Shown: positions 26,683-36,486, counted from the stretch's first letter. The stretch: 64,000 nucleotides of DNA from Paracoccaceae bacterium (GCA_020446815.1 JAGRDY010000032.1:1-64000); one strand, 5' to 3'. Numbers and translations are program-made. Notes: generated by a model not told the origin, from the letters alone.

Positions 26683-29430
26683 ATGACGGTGGAGGCGAGG
26701 ACCACGGCGGTCCTCGGACCGACCAACACTGGCAAGACCCATTATGCGCTCGAGCGGATGCTGGCCCATCGCACCGGCGTCATCGGCCTGCCTTTGCGGC
26801 TTTTGGCGCGCGAGGTCTACGACCGCATCGTCCGGCAGCGCGGGCCGTCGGTGGTTGCGCTGGTCACCGGCGAGGAACGCATCGTGCCCGAGCGTGCCCA
26901 ATACTGGGTGTGCACGGTCGAGGCGATGCCCGACGCCATCGGGGCCGATTTCGTTGCCGTCGACGAAATCCAGCTTTGCGCCGATCCGGATCGCGGTCAC
27001 GTCTTTTCCGACCGGTTGCTGCGCGCGCGCGGCCTGCATGAAACGCTTTTTCTGGGCGCGGATACCATGCGCGGCGCGATTGCGGCGCTTGTGCCGAAAG
27101 TGCAGTTCATGCGCCGCGACCGGTTTTCGTCGCTGAGCTATAGCGGCCCGAAAAAGATCAGCCGAATGCCCGAACGCAGTGCAATCGTCGGGTTTTCCGT
27201 CGAAAATGTCTATGCTATCGCCGAATTGATCCGCCGTCAGAAGGGGGGCTGTGCGGTGGTCATGGGGGCACTCAGCCCGCGCACCCGCAATGCCCAGGTG
27301 GCGATGTATCAAAACGGCGATGTCGATTATCTGGTGGCGACCGACGCCATCGGCATGGGGCTCAACCTTGATATCGGTCATGTCGGTTTCGCTGCGACGG
27401 CCAAGTTCGATGGCCACCGGATGCGCCAGCTTTTCCCGCATGAGCTGGCCCAGATCGCCGGCCGGGCAGGGCGGCACATGCAACCAGGCACCTTTGGCGT
27501 CACCGCCGATGCGCGCCCGCTTCCGGATGAAGTGGTCAGGTCGATCGAGGATCATCGTTTTGCGCCGATCCAGCGTCTTTGCTGGCGCAACCCCGATCTT
27601 GAATTCGGCTCGATCGACCGGCTGATCGCCTCGCTGGAAACCGGCCCTGACGACGAATGGCTGATGCCCGGTCGCGAGGCGGACGACCTTGCTGCGCTCA
27701 AATCACTGGCGGAACTGCCGGAAATCCGCGACCGCACGCGCCATCCGCGCGATCTGCGCAAGTTGTGGGACGTCTGCCGCATACCCGATTTTCGCAGCGT
27801 GTCGGCGCAGGAACACAGCCATCTGCTGTTACGGGTCTTCGGCTTTCTGCAAGACCCCGGCCATGTGCCCGATGACTGGCTTGCGGGCCAGATCCGGCGT
27901 ATCGACAACATCGCGGGCAATATCGATACCCTGTCCAGACGTTTGGCATTTATCCGCACATGGACCTATATCGCGCAGCGATCCGGCTGGGTTCGGGACG
28001 AAAAGCATTGGCGCGGCGAAACCCGCGCTGTAGAAGACCGTCTGTCGGATGCGCTTCACACCGCGCTGACGCAAAGATTTGTGGACCGGCGCACATCCGT
28101 GCTGATGCGCCGGCTCAAGCAGAAGGAGAGCCTTGTGGCCGAGGTGAACGACAAGGGCGAAGTGACGGTAGAGGGTGAATTCGTCGGCAAGCTCGACGGT
28201 TTCCGTTTCAGCCAGGATGGCAGTGCGGGCCCGGATGCGGCGCGGACATTGTGCCAGGCGGCCTATGAGGCACTGCGCCCGGAATTCCATCTGCGGGCGG
28301 ATCGTTTCTACAACACCCCCGATACCGAGCTGGATTTCACTGAACAGGGTGGTCTCATGTGGGGCAACTCGGCCGTGGGCAAGCTGGTCAAGGGGGGCGA
28401 GGCGTTAAAGCCGCAAGTTGCCGCTTTCGTCGACGAAGAGGCAGGTTTCGACATCTGCGAAAAGGTGCGCCGCCGGTTGCAGCACTTCATCGACCGCAAG
28501 ATCGCCACGCTGTTCGAGCCATTGCTGAACCTGTCGCGCGACGAAACGCTTGCCGGCCTGGCGCGTGGATTCGCATTCCGCATGGTGGAAAACCTGGGGG
28601 TCGTGCCGCGCGATCTGGTCGCGGATGAAGTCAAGGCCCTGGATCAGGAGGCGCGCGGCACACTTCGCAAGCATGGGGTGCGCTTCGGCCAGTATACGGT
28701 TTTTCAGCCGCTCTTGCTGAAACCCGCGCCGACGCGGCTGCGCCTCGTGCTCTGGTCACTGTTCGAAGACCTGCCGGAATTCCCCGAAAGCCCGCCTGCC
28801 GGGCTGGTGACCGTGCCGAACCTGCCAGAGGTTCCCAGGGGGCATTACACGCTGTCGGGTTATCACCCTGCCGGATCGCGCGCCATACGCATCGACATGC
28901 TGGAAAGGCTGGCCGATATTCTGCGCACCAAGGACAGCCGCGCCGGTTTCGAAGCGGTGCCGGAAATGCTGTCGATCACCGGCATGACGCTGGAGCAGTT
29001 TGCCGATCTGATGGCCGGGCTCGGCTACAGGGGCGAACGCGGCGAACGTGAAAAGATCAAGGCCGAACCGGTGACGGCCCCGACACCCGAAGGCGAAACC
29101 GCCAACCCGATTACCGAGGAAGAGGCCGCCATCCAGACCGTTGCCGAAACCGAGGTCTTTTATACCTTTACCTGGGCTCCGCGCCCGCGTGCCAAGCGTG
29201 CCGATACACGCGGCCCGCGCCCCGCAAAAACGCCGGCAAGGCAGGCAAGGTCGGGCGAAAAGCGTGAAGCGGGCCGCCCGCGCGGGGGCGCCAAAGGCAA
29301 GCCGCACGGCAAGGGCAAACCCGAAAAACCCGCCAAGCGCGGTTTTGACGCGCGCCCGTCCAAAAAGGACCGGATCGACCCCGACAATCCGTTTGCCGAA
29401 GCGCTCATGGCGTTGCGTGACAAGATCTGA
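26683..29430 (+). CDS. SUV3-like RNA/DNA helicase
   Basis: A 915-residue SF2 helicase. Walker A is GPTNTGKT (12-19), motif II is DEIQ (94-97), and motif VI QIAGRAGRHM closes domain 2. The DEIQ variant and GPTNTGKTHYALERML opening are characteristic of the mitochondrial SUV3 family, RNA helicases of the RNA-decay machinery. The C-terminal 80 residues are basic and low in complexity (Lys, Arg, Pro, Ala), probably an RNA-binding tail. The ATG at 26683 follows TAGGAG. Downstream, the S4-domain gene starts GTG immediately after the stop. Confidence 0.9.
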   Translation: MTVEARTTAVLGPTNTGKTHYALERMLAHRTGVIGLPLRLLAREVYDRIVRQRGPSVVALVTGEERIVPERAQYWVCTVEAMPDAIGADFVAVDEIQLCADPDRGHVFSDRLLRARGLHETLFLGADTMRGAIAALVPKVQFMRRDRFSSLSYSGPKKISRMPERSAIVGFSVENVYAIAELIRRQKGGCAVVMGALSPRTRNAQVAMYQNGDVDYLVATDAIGMGLNLDIGHVGFAATAKFDGHRMRQLFPHELAQIAGRAGRHMQPGTFGVTADARPLPDEVVRSIEDHRFAPIQRLCWRNPDLEFGSIDRLIASLETGPDDEWLMPGREADDLAALKSLAELPEIRDRTRHPRDLRKLWDVCRIPDFRSVSAQEHSHLLLRVFGFLQDPGHVPDDWLAGQIRRIDNIAGNIDTLSRRLAFIRTWTYIAQRSGWVRDEKHWRGETRAVEDRLSDALHTALTQRFVDRRTSVLMRRLKQKESLVAEVNDKGEVTVEGEFVGKLDGFRFSQDGSAGPDAARTLCQAAYEALRPEFHLRADRFYNTPDTELDFTEQGGLMWGNSAVGKLVKGGEALKPQVAAFVDEEAGFDICEKVRRRLQHFIDRKIATLFEPLLNLSRDETLAGLARGFAFRMVENLGVVPRDLVADEVKALDQEARGTLRKHGVRFGQYTVFQPLLLKPAPTRLRLVLWSLFEDLPEFPESPPAGLVTVPNLPEVPRGHYTLSGYHPAGSRAIRIDMLERLADILRTKDSRAGFEAVPEMLSITGMTLEQFADLMAGLGYRGERGEREKIKAEPVTAPTPEGETANPITEEEAAIQTVAETEVFYTFTWAPRPRAKRADTRGPRPAKTPARQARSGEKREAGRPRGGAKGKPHGKGKPEKPAKRGFDARPSKKDRIDPDNPFAEALMALRDKI

Positions 29431-29754
29431 GTGGCCGCGAAGCCGGAACCTGCGGCGGCGCCCGTCCGTATCCGCATCGACAAATGGCTATGGCACGCGC
29501 GGTTTTTCAAGACCCGCAGCCTTGCGGCGGCGATCGTCGCAAAGGGGGGGCTGCGGATCAACGGCGTGAAAACAACCAAGCCGGGCCACAGTGTCGGACC
29601 CGGCGATGTGTTGACCTTCCGGCAGGACCGGCAAGTCCGGGTGATCCGTGTCCTTGGCTGCGCGGCCAGGCGCGGGCCTGCGGCCGAGGCGCGCCAGCTT
29701 TACGATGATCTCGAACCGCAAGATGACAGCCTTGCGGGGCGCCCGCCCCGGTGA
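29431..29754 (+). CDS. S4 RNA-binding protein, Hsp15-like
   Basis: A 107-residue protein. IRIDKWLWHARFFKTRSLAA followed by GGLRINGVKTTKPGHSVGPGD is the S4 alpha-L motif as found in heat-shock protein 15 (HslR), which binds stalled 50S subunits. The start is GTG directly following the helicase TGA, with no intergenic base, which indicates translational coupling. The helicase-S4 pair suggests a shared RNA substrate. Confidence 0.88.
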   Translation: MAAKPEPAAAPVRIRIDKWLWHARFFKTRSLAAAIVAKGGLRINGVKTTKPGHSVGPGDVLTFRQDRQVRVIRVLGCAARRGPAAEARQLYDDLEPQDDSLAGRPPR

Positions 29755-29874
29755 ACGACCTTTTGTCGCAGGGACGATCCGGACTGGTCCCGGGCTTTCC
29801 TGCCCTGTGCGCCTTGAATGATGCCGATCTTGGGGCTAGGTAACAGGCAAAGCCAACGCGCCTGGAATGCCGCC

Positions 29875-30213
29875 ATGACATATATCGTCAACGACAAATG
29901 CATCGCCTGCAAATACACCGATTGCGTCGAAGTATGTCCGGTGGATTGTTTTTATGAAGGCGAGAACATGCTGGTCATCCACCCGGATGAATGCATCGAC
30001 TGCGGCGTATGCGAGCCGGAATGCCCCGCCGACGCGATCCGCCCGGATACCGAGCCCGATACCGAACAATGGGTCGAATTCAACCGAAAATATGCCGAAC
30101 AATGGCCGGTCATCACCCAGCGCAAGGATCCTCTGCCCGACGCCGAGGCCCGCGACGGCGAAGCGGGCAAGCTTGAGAAGTATTTTTCCGAAACCCCTGG
30201 CGAGGGCGATTGA
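29875..30213 (+). CDS. fdxA: Seven-iron ferredoxin
   Basis: A 112-residue FdxA-type ferredoxin. Cys9, Cys17 and Cys50 fit the [3Fe-4S] site and Cys21, Cys40, Cys43 and Cys46 the [4Fe-4S] site, matching Azotobacter ferredoxin I with an offset of one residue; Cys12 and Cys25 are the extra conserved cysteines. The C-terminal extension ([13 protein letters not shown]) is typical. The ATG at 29875 was chosen because [17 protein letters not shown] is the invariant start. It serves as a low-potential electron carrier. A candidate terminator follows at 30333. Confidence 0.95.
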   Translation: MTYIVNDKCIACKYTDCVEVCPVDCFYEGENMLVIHPDECIDCGVCEPECPADAIRPDTEPDTEQWVEFNRKYAEQWPVITQRKDPLPDAEARDGEAGKLEKYFSETPGEGD

Positions 30214-30332
30214 TCCGCCCGCTGAGTCGCCTTTCGGTGCCGCCTGGCGCGAATCAGGCGAATCAACAGAAATCTACCTGATTCGGATGGCGCCCCGACG
30301 AACAAGTACCTGCCATATCTGGGATTTTGAGC

Positions 30333-30369
30333 GGCCGCGAATCGCGGCGCTTTGAATCGGCCTTTTTTT
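30333..30369 (+). terminator. Candidate terminator after fdxA
   Basis: GCCGCG (30334-30339) pairs with CGCGGC (30343-30348) around AAT. GGCC at 30333 and 30359 may pair as an outer stem. Seven T follow at 30363-30369. It overlaps the candidate carD promoter. Confidence 0.5.
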
Positions 30370-30379
30370 GTGGTATAAG
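30352..30379 (+). promoter_or_regulatory. Candidate carD promoter
   Basis: TTGAAT (30352-30357) and TATAAG (30374-30379) are separated by 16 bp, a plausible sigma-70 pair. It would give a leader of about 150 nt before the carD ATG. No RNA structure of a known class was seen in that leader. Confidence 0.35.
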
Positions 30380-30537
30380 TATAGTTCAAATGGATGAGGA
30401 TACCCGGGTGTGAGCCAGCGTTGCGCGATGGCGAACGGGCAAAACAGACATGAAAACCGAAAATGACCGGGCGTTTGGCGACACCGGCATTTTCTTTGTG
30501 ACTGTGTTGACGGGTTCCATGCTGGAAAGTGACATAT

Positions 30538-31047
30538 ATGAGCAAGACGAAAAGAGCCGACTTTCGCCCGAATGATTTTGTGGTTTACCCGGCGCATGGC
30601 GTCGGCAAGATCATGTCGATCGAAGAGCAGGAAATCGCGGGACTGAAGCTTGAGCTTTTTGTCATCTCCTTCGAGAAGGACAAGATGACGCTGCGTGTGC
30701 CCACGCACAAGGCGACCGAAATCGGGATGCGGCAACTGTCGTCGCCGGATTTGATCAGCAAGGCGCTCGATACGCTCAAGGGCAAGGCAAAGGTAAAGCG
30801 GGCGATGTGGTCGCGCCGCGCGCAGGAATATGAACAGAAGATCAATTCCGGCGATCTCATGGCGATTGCGGAAGTCGTGCGTGACCTGCACCGCACCGAC
30901 GATCAGCGTGAACAGTCCTATTCAGAACGCCAGCTTTACGAGGCGGCGCTGGACCGGTTGACGCGTGAAGTCGCCGCGGTGTCGGGGGTTGACGAGGTCG
31001 GGGCGCAAAAAACCGTGGGCGACGTTCTGGTATCGCGCGCCGCATAG
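30538..31047 (+). CDS. carD: CarD family transcriptional regulator
   Basis: A 169-residue protein. The N-terminal RNA-polymerase-interaction domain is visible as DFVVYPAHGVGKIMSIEEQE and FEKDKMTLRVPTHKATEIG. The C-terminal helical DNA-binding domain begins near residue 75 (SPDLISKALDTL). CarD binds RNA polymerase beta and stabilises open complexes, mainly at rRNA and housekeeping promoters. The ATG at 30538 (MSKTKRADF) was chosen over an in-frame GTG three codons earlier. Monocistronic, closed by a strong terminator. Confidence 0.93.
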   Translation: MSKTKRADFRPNDFVVYPAHGVGKIMSIEEQEIAGLKLELFVISFEKDKMTLRVPTHKATEIGMRQLSSPDLISKALDTLKGKAKVKRAMWSRRAQEYEQKINSGDLMAIAEVVRDLHRTDDQREQSYSERQLYEAALDRLTREVAAVSGVDEVGAQKTVGDVLVSRAA

Positions 31048-31075
31048 CGGCCAGCCCTTTTTCATGTCGCAGTAT

Positions 31076-31106
31076 GACCGCGGGCCAATCCGGCCTGCGG
31101 TCTTTT
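31076..31106 (+). terminator. Rho-independent terminator of carD
   Basis: GACCGC (31076-31081) pairs with GCGGTC (31097-31102), with GGCC/GGCC pairing inside, then TCTTTT. It lies between carD and the convergent antiporter gene. Confidence 0.8.
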
Positions 31107-31172
31107 GATTCCAATACCTTGCGCGGCACTCCTTATGCGGTATCAACATGGGGCCGAAAGGTTCACGATGCA

Positions 31173-33041
31173 TCAGGCGGCGTCATCCTCGATCATCTTT
31201 TTCTTCTTGTCGGCGAAACGTGACAGCAGGGCCGCCTCAAGCTCACGGTTCAGTTCCCGCGCGCGGGCAATGTATTGCGGGTTCTTGTCGGAAGGTACGC
31301 CGGGTTTCCAGACCTCGGCCAGGTCGCGAACGGCAGCGCGATCGAGCTTGTAAAAGGTCTTTTCGATTTCATTGGCTTCAAATTCGCTTAACCCCGCGTT
31401 TTCAAGAACATAGCGCCCGACTCTCAGGCTAGCGTCGAAATATTCGCGCACGACGTCATCGGCGCCCGCCCGGTGCAGCTCAAACACATGTTCGCGGTCA
31501 TGCGCGCGCACGATGATGTGCAGATCCTCGCGCTGGCGGCGGGCATAATGGACCAGTTGCGTCGCAGCGGCGCGATCGTCAAGGCACACGACCAGCACCT
31601 GTGCCGCATCTATGCCTGCCGCCTTCAAGAGTTCGGGGCGCGTCGGATCGCCGACATAGCCCTTGAAGCCGAATTTGCGCAGCAGTTGAATGACCTTGAT
31701 GTCGTGGTCGATGACTGTCGTCTCGAACCCCGACATCGTCACCATTCTGTTGACGACCTGGCCGAACCGCCCGACACCGGCAATGATGATCGGTTTTTGT
31801 TCGTCAATCTCGTCGTCCTGAGCCGCGTCGCCTTCGTCCTTCATGCGTCGTGCCATGTAATCATGCAGAATGAAAAAGAGCGGTGTCAGAAACATGCTGA
31901 GCGCGATGACCAGTAGCAGCGATTGGGCCAGCGCCTCGGGCAAGATCCGCTGCTTGAGCGCGAAGGAGGTGAGAACAAAGCCGAATTCGCCGGCTTGTGC
32001 CAGCCCGAGCGTGAAGAGCCACTGGTTGCGCCCGCGCAGCCTGAAAAGAAACCCGAGCGCGTAAAGCACCAGACCCTTGGCGGCCATCAGCGCCAGCGTC
32101 AGGCCGATCAATGTGGCGGGTTTGCTGAGGAAAAGATCAACGTCGATACCGGCGCCGACGGTGATGAAGAACAACCCCAGTAGCAGCCCCTTGAACGGCG
32201 CGATATCGGCTTCAAGCTCATGTTTGAATTCGGAGTTGGCCAGCACCACCCCGGCCAGAAAGGCCCCGAGCGCGGGTGACAGACCCACAAGCAGCATCAG
32301 CGATGCGATCGTGACGACGATCATCAGTGCCAGCGCGGTATTCACTTCGCGCAGGCGCGCATGGTGGACATAGGTGTAGATCGGCCGCACGAGATACTGC
32401 CCCGCCAGCGCCACCGTAGCCACCGCCCCGAGTGTTACAAGCGTCACACCCCAGGGGGGCAGCTCTTGCAGAAACCCCATGGCGGTGTGGGTTTCAGCGG
32501 CCTGTGCCTTTGCCAGCGCGCGCGCGCCCGGCAAGGCCAGAAGGGGCAGAAACGCGAGAATCGGGATGACGGCGATGTCCTGCATCAGCAGGACCGAAAA
32601 GGCCGACCGGCCGCCACCTGTCGGCATCAGCCGTTTTTCCGACAGGGTCTGAAGGACGATTGCGGTTGAGGACAGCGACAGGATGACCCCCAGCGTCAGC
32701 GCGATGCGCCAGCCGTAGCCAAGGGTCAGAACCCCGAGTGTGACAACCAGCGTCGTCACCAGTATCTGCAAGCCTCCCAGCCCCAAAAGCCGGTCGCGCA
32801 TGGCCCAGAGCGCCCTGGGGTCAAGCTCCAGCCCGATCAGGAAAAGCATCATCACCACGCCGAATTCGGCGAAATGCTGCAAATCCTTGGTTTCCGACCC
32901 AACCAGTCCAAAGACCGGGCCAATGACGATACCGGCGACGAGATAGCCCAGAACCGACCCCAACCCCAACCTTGACGCAATCGGCACCGCCAGGACAACG
33001 GCGATGAGATAGAGCGATGCCTGAAACAAAAAACCTTCCAT
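31173..33041 (-). CDS. CPA2-family cation:proton antiporter, KefB/KefC-like
   Basis: A 622-residue protein with about 12 hydrophobic segments in residues 1-395. It shows the CPA2 signatures LGYLVAGIVIGP and LFLIGLELDP in the first third. A cytoplasmic RCK/TrkA-N nucleotide-binding domain starts near residue 415 (IIIAGVGRFGQVV), with a charged tail. This is the architecture of Kef-type K+ efflux systems gated by ligands at the RCK domain. The lysine- and aspartate-rich C-terminus (KKKMIEDD) is unusual but short. No KefF/KefG partner is adjacent. Confidence 0.9.
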   Translation of the reverse strand: MEGFLFQASLYLIAVVLAVPIASRLGLGSVLGYLVAGIVIGPVFGLVGSETKDLQHFAEFGVVMMLFLIGLELDPRALWAMRDRLLGLGGLQILVTTLVVTLGVLTLGYGWRIALTLGVILSLSSTAIVLQTLSEKRLMPTGGGRSAFSVLLMQDIAVIPILAFLPLLALPGARALAKAQAAETHTAMGFLQELPPWGVTLVTLGAVATVALAGQYLVRPIYTYVHHARLREVNTALALMIVVTIASLMLLVGLSPALGAFLAGVVLANSEFKHELEADIAPFKGLLLGLFFITVGAGIDVDLFLSKPATLIGLTLALMAAKGLVLYALGFLFRLRGRNQWLFTLGLAQAGEFGFVLTSFALKQRILPEALAQSLLLVIALSMFLTPLFFILHDYMARRMKDEGDAAQDDEIDEQKPIIIAGVGRFGQVVNRMVTMSGFETTVIDHDIKVIQLLRKFGFKGYVGDPTRPELLKAAGIDAAQVLVVCLDDRAAATQLVHYARRQREDLHIIVRAHDREHVFELHRAGADDVVREYFDASLRVGRYVLENAGLSEFEANEIEKTFYKLDRAAVRDLAEVWKPGVPSDKNPQYIARARELNRELEAALLSRFADKKKKMIEDDAA

Positions 33042-33592
33042 CGGAACCCTTCAATCGGCTTAACCTGACGCCAGACCGAGTTCTGGCGATACTTTTTTGA
33101 AAGACGGCAGGGGCGCGGCTGCCCTGAAATGGTCCATCGCGATCCGGCCCTGAGCGAGTGCGCCGGCGGCACGCCATGCTCCGGGAATTTGTCCTGGGCG
33201 GCTGGCAGGATCTTGATGGATCGATCTGTTCGGGGATGCCAGGTTTCGGCGTTGTCTGGAGTTCATCTGATCCGCCTTCCCTGTGGTGGTTTTCGTGCTG
33301 GCAAATTCCGGGTCCGGTGGCGCCACCAATCGACAATAATCTGCGCCCAGCGTGACGGGCAAATCCTGCATGAACCCTGATCATAGCGTTCCCCTGGCGC
33401 GATTGCATCTCAATACCCCGTTTCATTTGCGCAACAATCGCGTGATGCGTGTGCAAGCATGGCGGCCAAATTGCAAAGGCGGTCGGGTGGAACGGGCCGG
33501 CAAACCGCACCGCGTGGGTTGCCGGTGCGCGGCGGTCTGATCAAACCATTGCGGGCCGGCGTCGTCCTGTCGCGCCGACGGCGCGGCACTGG
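33042..33592. other. Intergenic region with a hairpin; no gene found
   Basis: A 551-bp stretch between two minus-strand genes. Reading frames inside lack codon bias and ribosome-binding sites. The only structure I see is CGCCAGA (33069-33075) pairing with TCTGGCG (33082-33088), then ATACTTTTTT, a plus-strand terminator-like hairpin 28 bp upstream of the antiporter start. It faces away from the antiporter gene. Confidence 0.5.
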
Positions 33593-36223
33593 TCAGCCCT
33601 TGTCGGACATTTTCAGGACAATGGTCCGGCCATGTTTCACATAGCTCACCTCATTGTCGCCGATCGCCGCCACCTTGCCACCATCGAGCTGGTCGCCGAT
33701 CTTGACCTTGAGGAATTTGCCGTTGGGCATTCTGACCAGGGCGCGACGGTTGGCCGACGAACCATAGACACCGATCAGGCTTACCTTGGACAGGTTGATG
33801 GCGTTCTTGACGGTCGCCTGTTTTGCCACCGTGATGGTGGTGGGCAGGTCGGGCATCCCGGCCGTTGGTTCCGGTTCGTCAATCTCGACGGTGGCGCTGG
33901 ATGCGCTGCCATCCGCCGAAGGGGCGGAAGCCACGGCGTCGGCGATTGCGGCCTCGACCGCGCGGGCCAGGGCGCGGGGCCGGGATACGGGGCGGCGCGA
34001 CGTTTCGACCGCGAGAGCCGAGCCCGCTTCTTCCCCGTCCAGCGCGGCGGCGGCGGCTTCGGCGATGGCGGTCCGGATTGTGCGTGCCCTTTCCGCCTGG
34101 GCCTGAACCGATGCGGGCCGTTCACGCGGCTTCAGCGCGGCATGAGCCGGATCGACCACCAGAAGAGCCAGGTTGTCGCCGCCAGGTGAAGCGTCTGCCT
34201 GATTGCCGCTGGCCGGATCCACGATGGCGCCATCCCGCAGCGTTTCGCCATCGCCCGGAACCTTCGCGGCGGGTATCCCTTCCGGGCGCGCCCGCGGCCG
34301 CTTTCCAGCCAGCGGGTTTGCCACTTGTTCGGCTGCCTTGACAAGGCCCTGCGGGCGCGGCGCGGGAACCCGCGGCGGGCGTCCGGCAATCAGGGTGACG
34401 CCATCATTCGTGACCACGCCGTCGCGGGTCGGGATCACCATGCCCCGGGCGTCATAGTGCAGGATCGTGCCGAAAGGCGGCGGTGTCACCTGCAAGGGCA
34501 ACGCTTGATCCGGCAGGATCGCCGCAAGTCCGGGCAGGTTTTCAGGCTCGGCCTGCGCGGGGCCGGGGCCTGCATCGGCAATATCGGGCGCGCCGGTTGC
34601 ATCAGCCGGTGGCGGCGACATGCCTGTGGGCAGGTCGGTCCAGATGTCTGCCCCGGCGAGATCGCGGGCATTGTGCGTTTCGGTGGCCGCGGTGTCGGGC
34701 GCCGGTTCTGGGGGCGGCTCCGGGGATGGTGCGGCGGTGGGTGTGCCGTCTTCTGGCGCATGCGCCGCCAGTTCGGGGGGGGCGTTCGTGGCGGCGGTAT
34801 TATTTCGGGCGGGCTCGGCCGTGCCCGGACCTGCCACCGGATCGGTGGCGTCGGCCTGTGTCGGCGCGGGCAGTGGTGCGGGTGCGTCGGTTGATACCGC
34901 AGGCCCTGGCGCCGTGGCATCTTGGGCGGCGTCGCCTGCCGCCGCTGCGGCGGGCGCGGGATCGCGGGCGGAAACATCCTTGCCGCCCGGCCAGAACAGC
35001 CAAATCGCCAGGGCCAGCAATACCAACACCAGCGATACCGCCCCGATCAGGGCCATTCGTGGCCGATGGCGCAGGAATCGGGGCTGACGCAGCGAAAAGA
35101 CAGGCGTGCCCGCGCGGGTCTGGCCGGGAAGGTCCGGCGCTTTGCGGGGCTTCAGCCCGGTGCGGGCGATTCTGGGATCGGGCAGCGTTTTCAGCAGCGC
35201 CCGGCCAAAAAGCCCCGCCGCCTTGGCCGGATCGCGCGGTGCGGTGGTTTTTGTGGCAATAGCGCCGTCCGGCACCGGAACGTGGTCGGCGGTAATGCCG
35301 AGCCCCCCCGATGCCACATCCTTTGCGGCGAAATCCACCTCGGGCAGGTGCACCGTTTCCGGTTCGATCAGGTTGATGCGTGGCGACGGCGGCGCTTTCG
35401 CGGTGTTCAAGGCGGATGGCGCCGGTTTTTCGGCAAGGCTTTCGACAGTGCCTGTGGCACCCGCCGCGTTGGCGGGACGCCGGCTGTGGAAGCTACCCGA
35501 AAGGCTGTTGTCATCGGCGCCATCCGGTTGGCCGGAAACCGGCCCGCGAAGGGCCGGTTCACCAGTCGCCGCCGCATCCGATGGCTGCGGCGCTTGCCGA
35601 GGCGGAGCCGGTGTTTCACCAGCGGCTCCGGTCTGGTCGGGTTCTGGCGCCGATGTCTTTGCGGGAGGGTTCTGTGCGGCGGCAATGATTCGGACAGGAT
35701 CCTGATCGCGCTCAAGTTTTTCGCCCGCAGGCAGATAGCTGCCCGCGCGGGCCGTCAGGCCGAAAAACGGCTCGCCGGCAAAGCTTCCCGCGGGTGGTCG
35801 GGTGACGAAGGATACCGGATTCAGCCGGTGTTTTTCGGCAAAGCTCTCGGCTTCGTCAAGCGTCACCCTGGCAACCACCGCGACCTTCAGCTTTTTGCCG
35901 GTGCCTGACCAGTCAAACACCAGTTCATCGGGCCGGTAGGGGGTGCGCCCTTCGAGCGCCGCCGCAATAGTCTTGCGGCAACTCGCGCGGTCGGCATCCT
36001 GGGCCTCTACCTCCAGATAGAGAATCTGTGTGTCGGGCAGGATCAGTTTGGTGGCGAATCCCTCCGGCGAAAGACGCTTGGCGGTGCGCCGCAGCTTGTT
36101 GAGCATTGCCCCCAGATCCGGGTCGGACAGATCGACCCTGCCGACCGCCACCCAGCCCCGAGGCGCGCGTTGCAAAAGGCCGATGGCATCGTGGGTCAGA
36201 TCAAGAGCGAAACCTGGTTTCAT
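33593..36223 (-). CDS. Large single-span protein with GspL/PilM-like head and GspC/PilP-like tail
   Basis: An 876-residue protein. Residues 1-150 (GFALDLTHDAIGLLQRAPRGW, later LILPDTQILYLEVEAQD) resemble the cytoplasmic actin-like head of GspL/PilM. Residues 150-385 are Pro/Ala-rich. One transmembrane helix lies at 390-411. A long Ala/Pro/Thr-rich periplasmic linker runs to about 790. The last 80 residues (SLIGVYGSSANRRALVRMPN, then GKFLKVKIGDQLDGGKV) look like the homology-region domain of GspC or the beta-domain of PilP. No other secretion or pilus gene is adjacent. Assignments rest on pattern recognition. The gene may be involved in envelope assembly, but function is unknown. Confidence 0.7.
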   Translation of the reverse strand: MKPGFALDLTHDAIGLLQRAPRGWVAVGRVDLSDPDLGAMLNKLRRTAKRLSPEGFATKLILPDTQILYLEVEAQDADRASCRKTIAAALEGRTPYRPDELVFDWSGTGKKLKVAVVARVTLDEAESFAEKHRLNPVSFVTRPPAGSFAGEPFFGLTARAGSYLPAGEKLERDQDPVRIIAAAQNPPAKTSAPEPDQTGAAGETPAPPRQAPQPSDAAATGEPALRGPVSGQPDGADDNSLSGSFHSRRPANAAGATGTVESLAEKPAPSALNTAKAPPSPRINLIEPETVHLPEVDFAAKDVASGGLGITADHVPVPDGAIATKTTAPRDPAKAAGLFGRALLKTLPDPRIARTGLKPRKAPDLPGQTRAGTPVFSLRQPRFLRHRPRMALIGAVSLVLVLLALAIWLFWPGGKDVSARDPAPAAAAAGDAAQDATAPGPAVSTDAPAPLPAPTQADATDPVAGPGTAEPARNNTAATNAPPELAAHAPEDGTPTAAPSPEPPPEPAPDTAATETHNARDLAGADIWTDLPTGMSPPPADATGAPDIADAGPGPAQAEPENLPGLAAILPDQALPLQVTPPPFGTILHYDARGMVIPTRDGVVTNDGVTLIAGRPPRVPAPRPQGLVKAAEQVANPLAGKRPRARPEGIPAAKVPGDGETLRDGAIVDPASGNQADASPGGDNLALLVVDPAHAALKPRERPASVQAQAERARTIRTAIAEAAAAALDGEEAGSALAVETSRRPVSRPRALARAVEAAIADAVASAPSADGSASSATVEIDEPEPTAGMPDLPTTITVAKQATVKNAINLSKVSLIGVYGSSANRRALVRMPNGKFLKVKIGDQLDGGKVAAIGDNEVSYVKHGRTIVLKMSDKG

Positions 36224-36486
36224 TCCGGGCGTCTAGCATGGTTGTTGCGGGATAAAACCCCGCCATTGCGTTACACTCAGTCCTAAAGCAGAATCCTGCC
36301 CATGAAAAGCCGATGCGCCAAGGATCGCCTCGCGGGCGGCGTCACAAGGATCATGGCGTTTCGGGCAAACCCCGGATTGCCAAGACCCTGGCGCGCTCTC
36401 GGCGCTCTCGGGTTCTTGGCGGTGTCTGATGGGTCGGGTGCTTGCCGAAATGCTTTAGGTTGAACTTGTCGCAGCAGGAGAAAACG

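Noticed and set aside
33060-33380. About 100-codon frames upstream of the antiporter gene
   Set aside because: Codon use is random and no ribosome-binding site is present.
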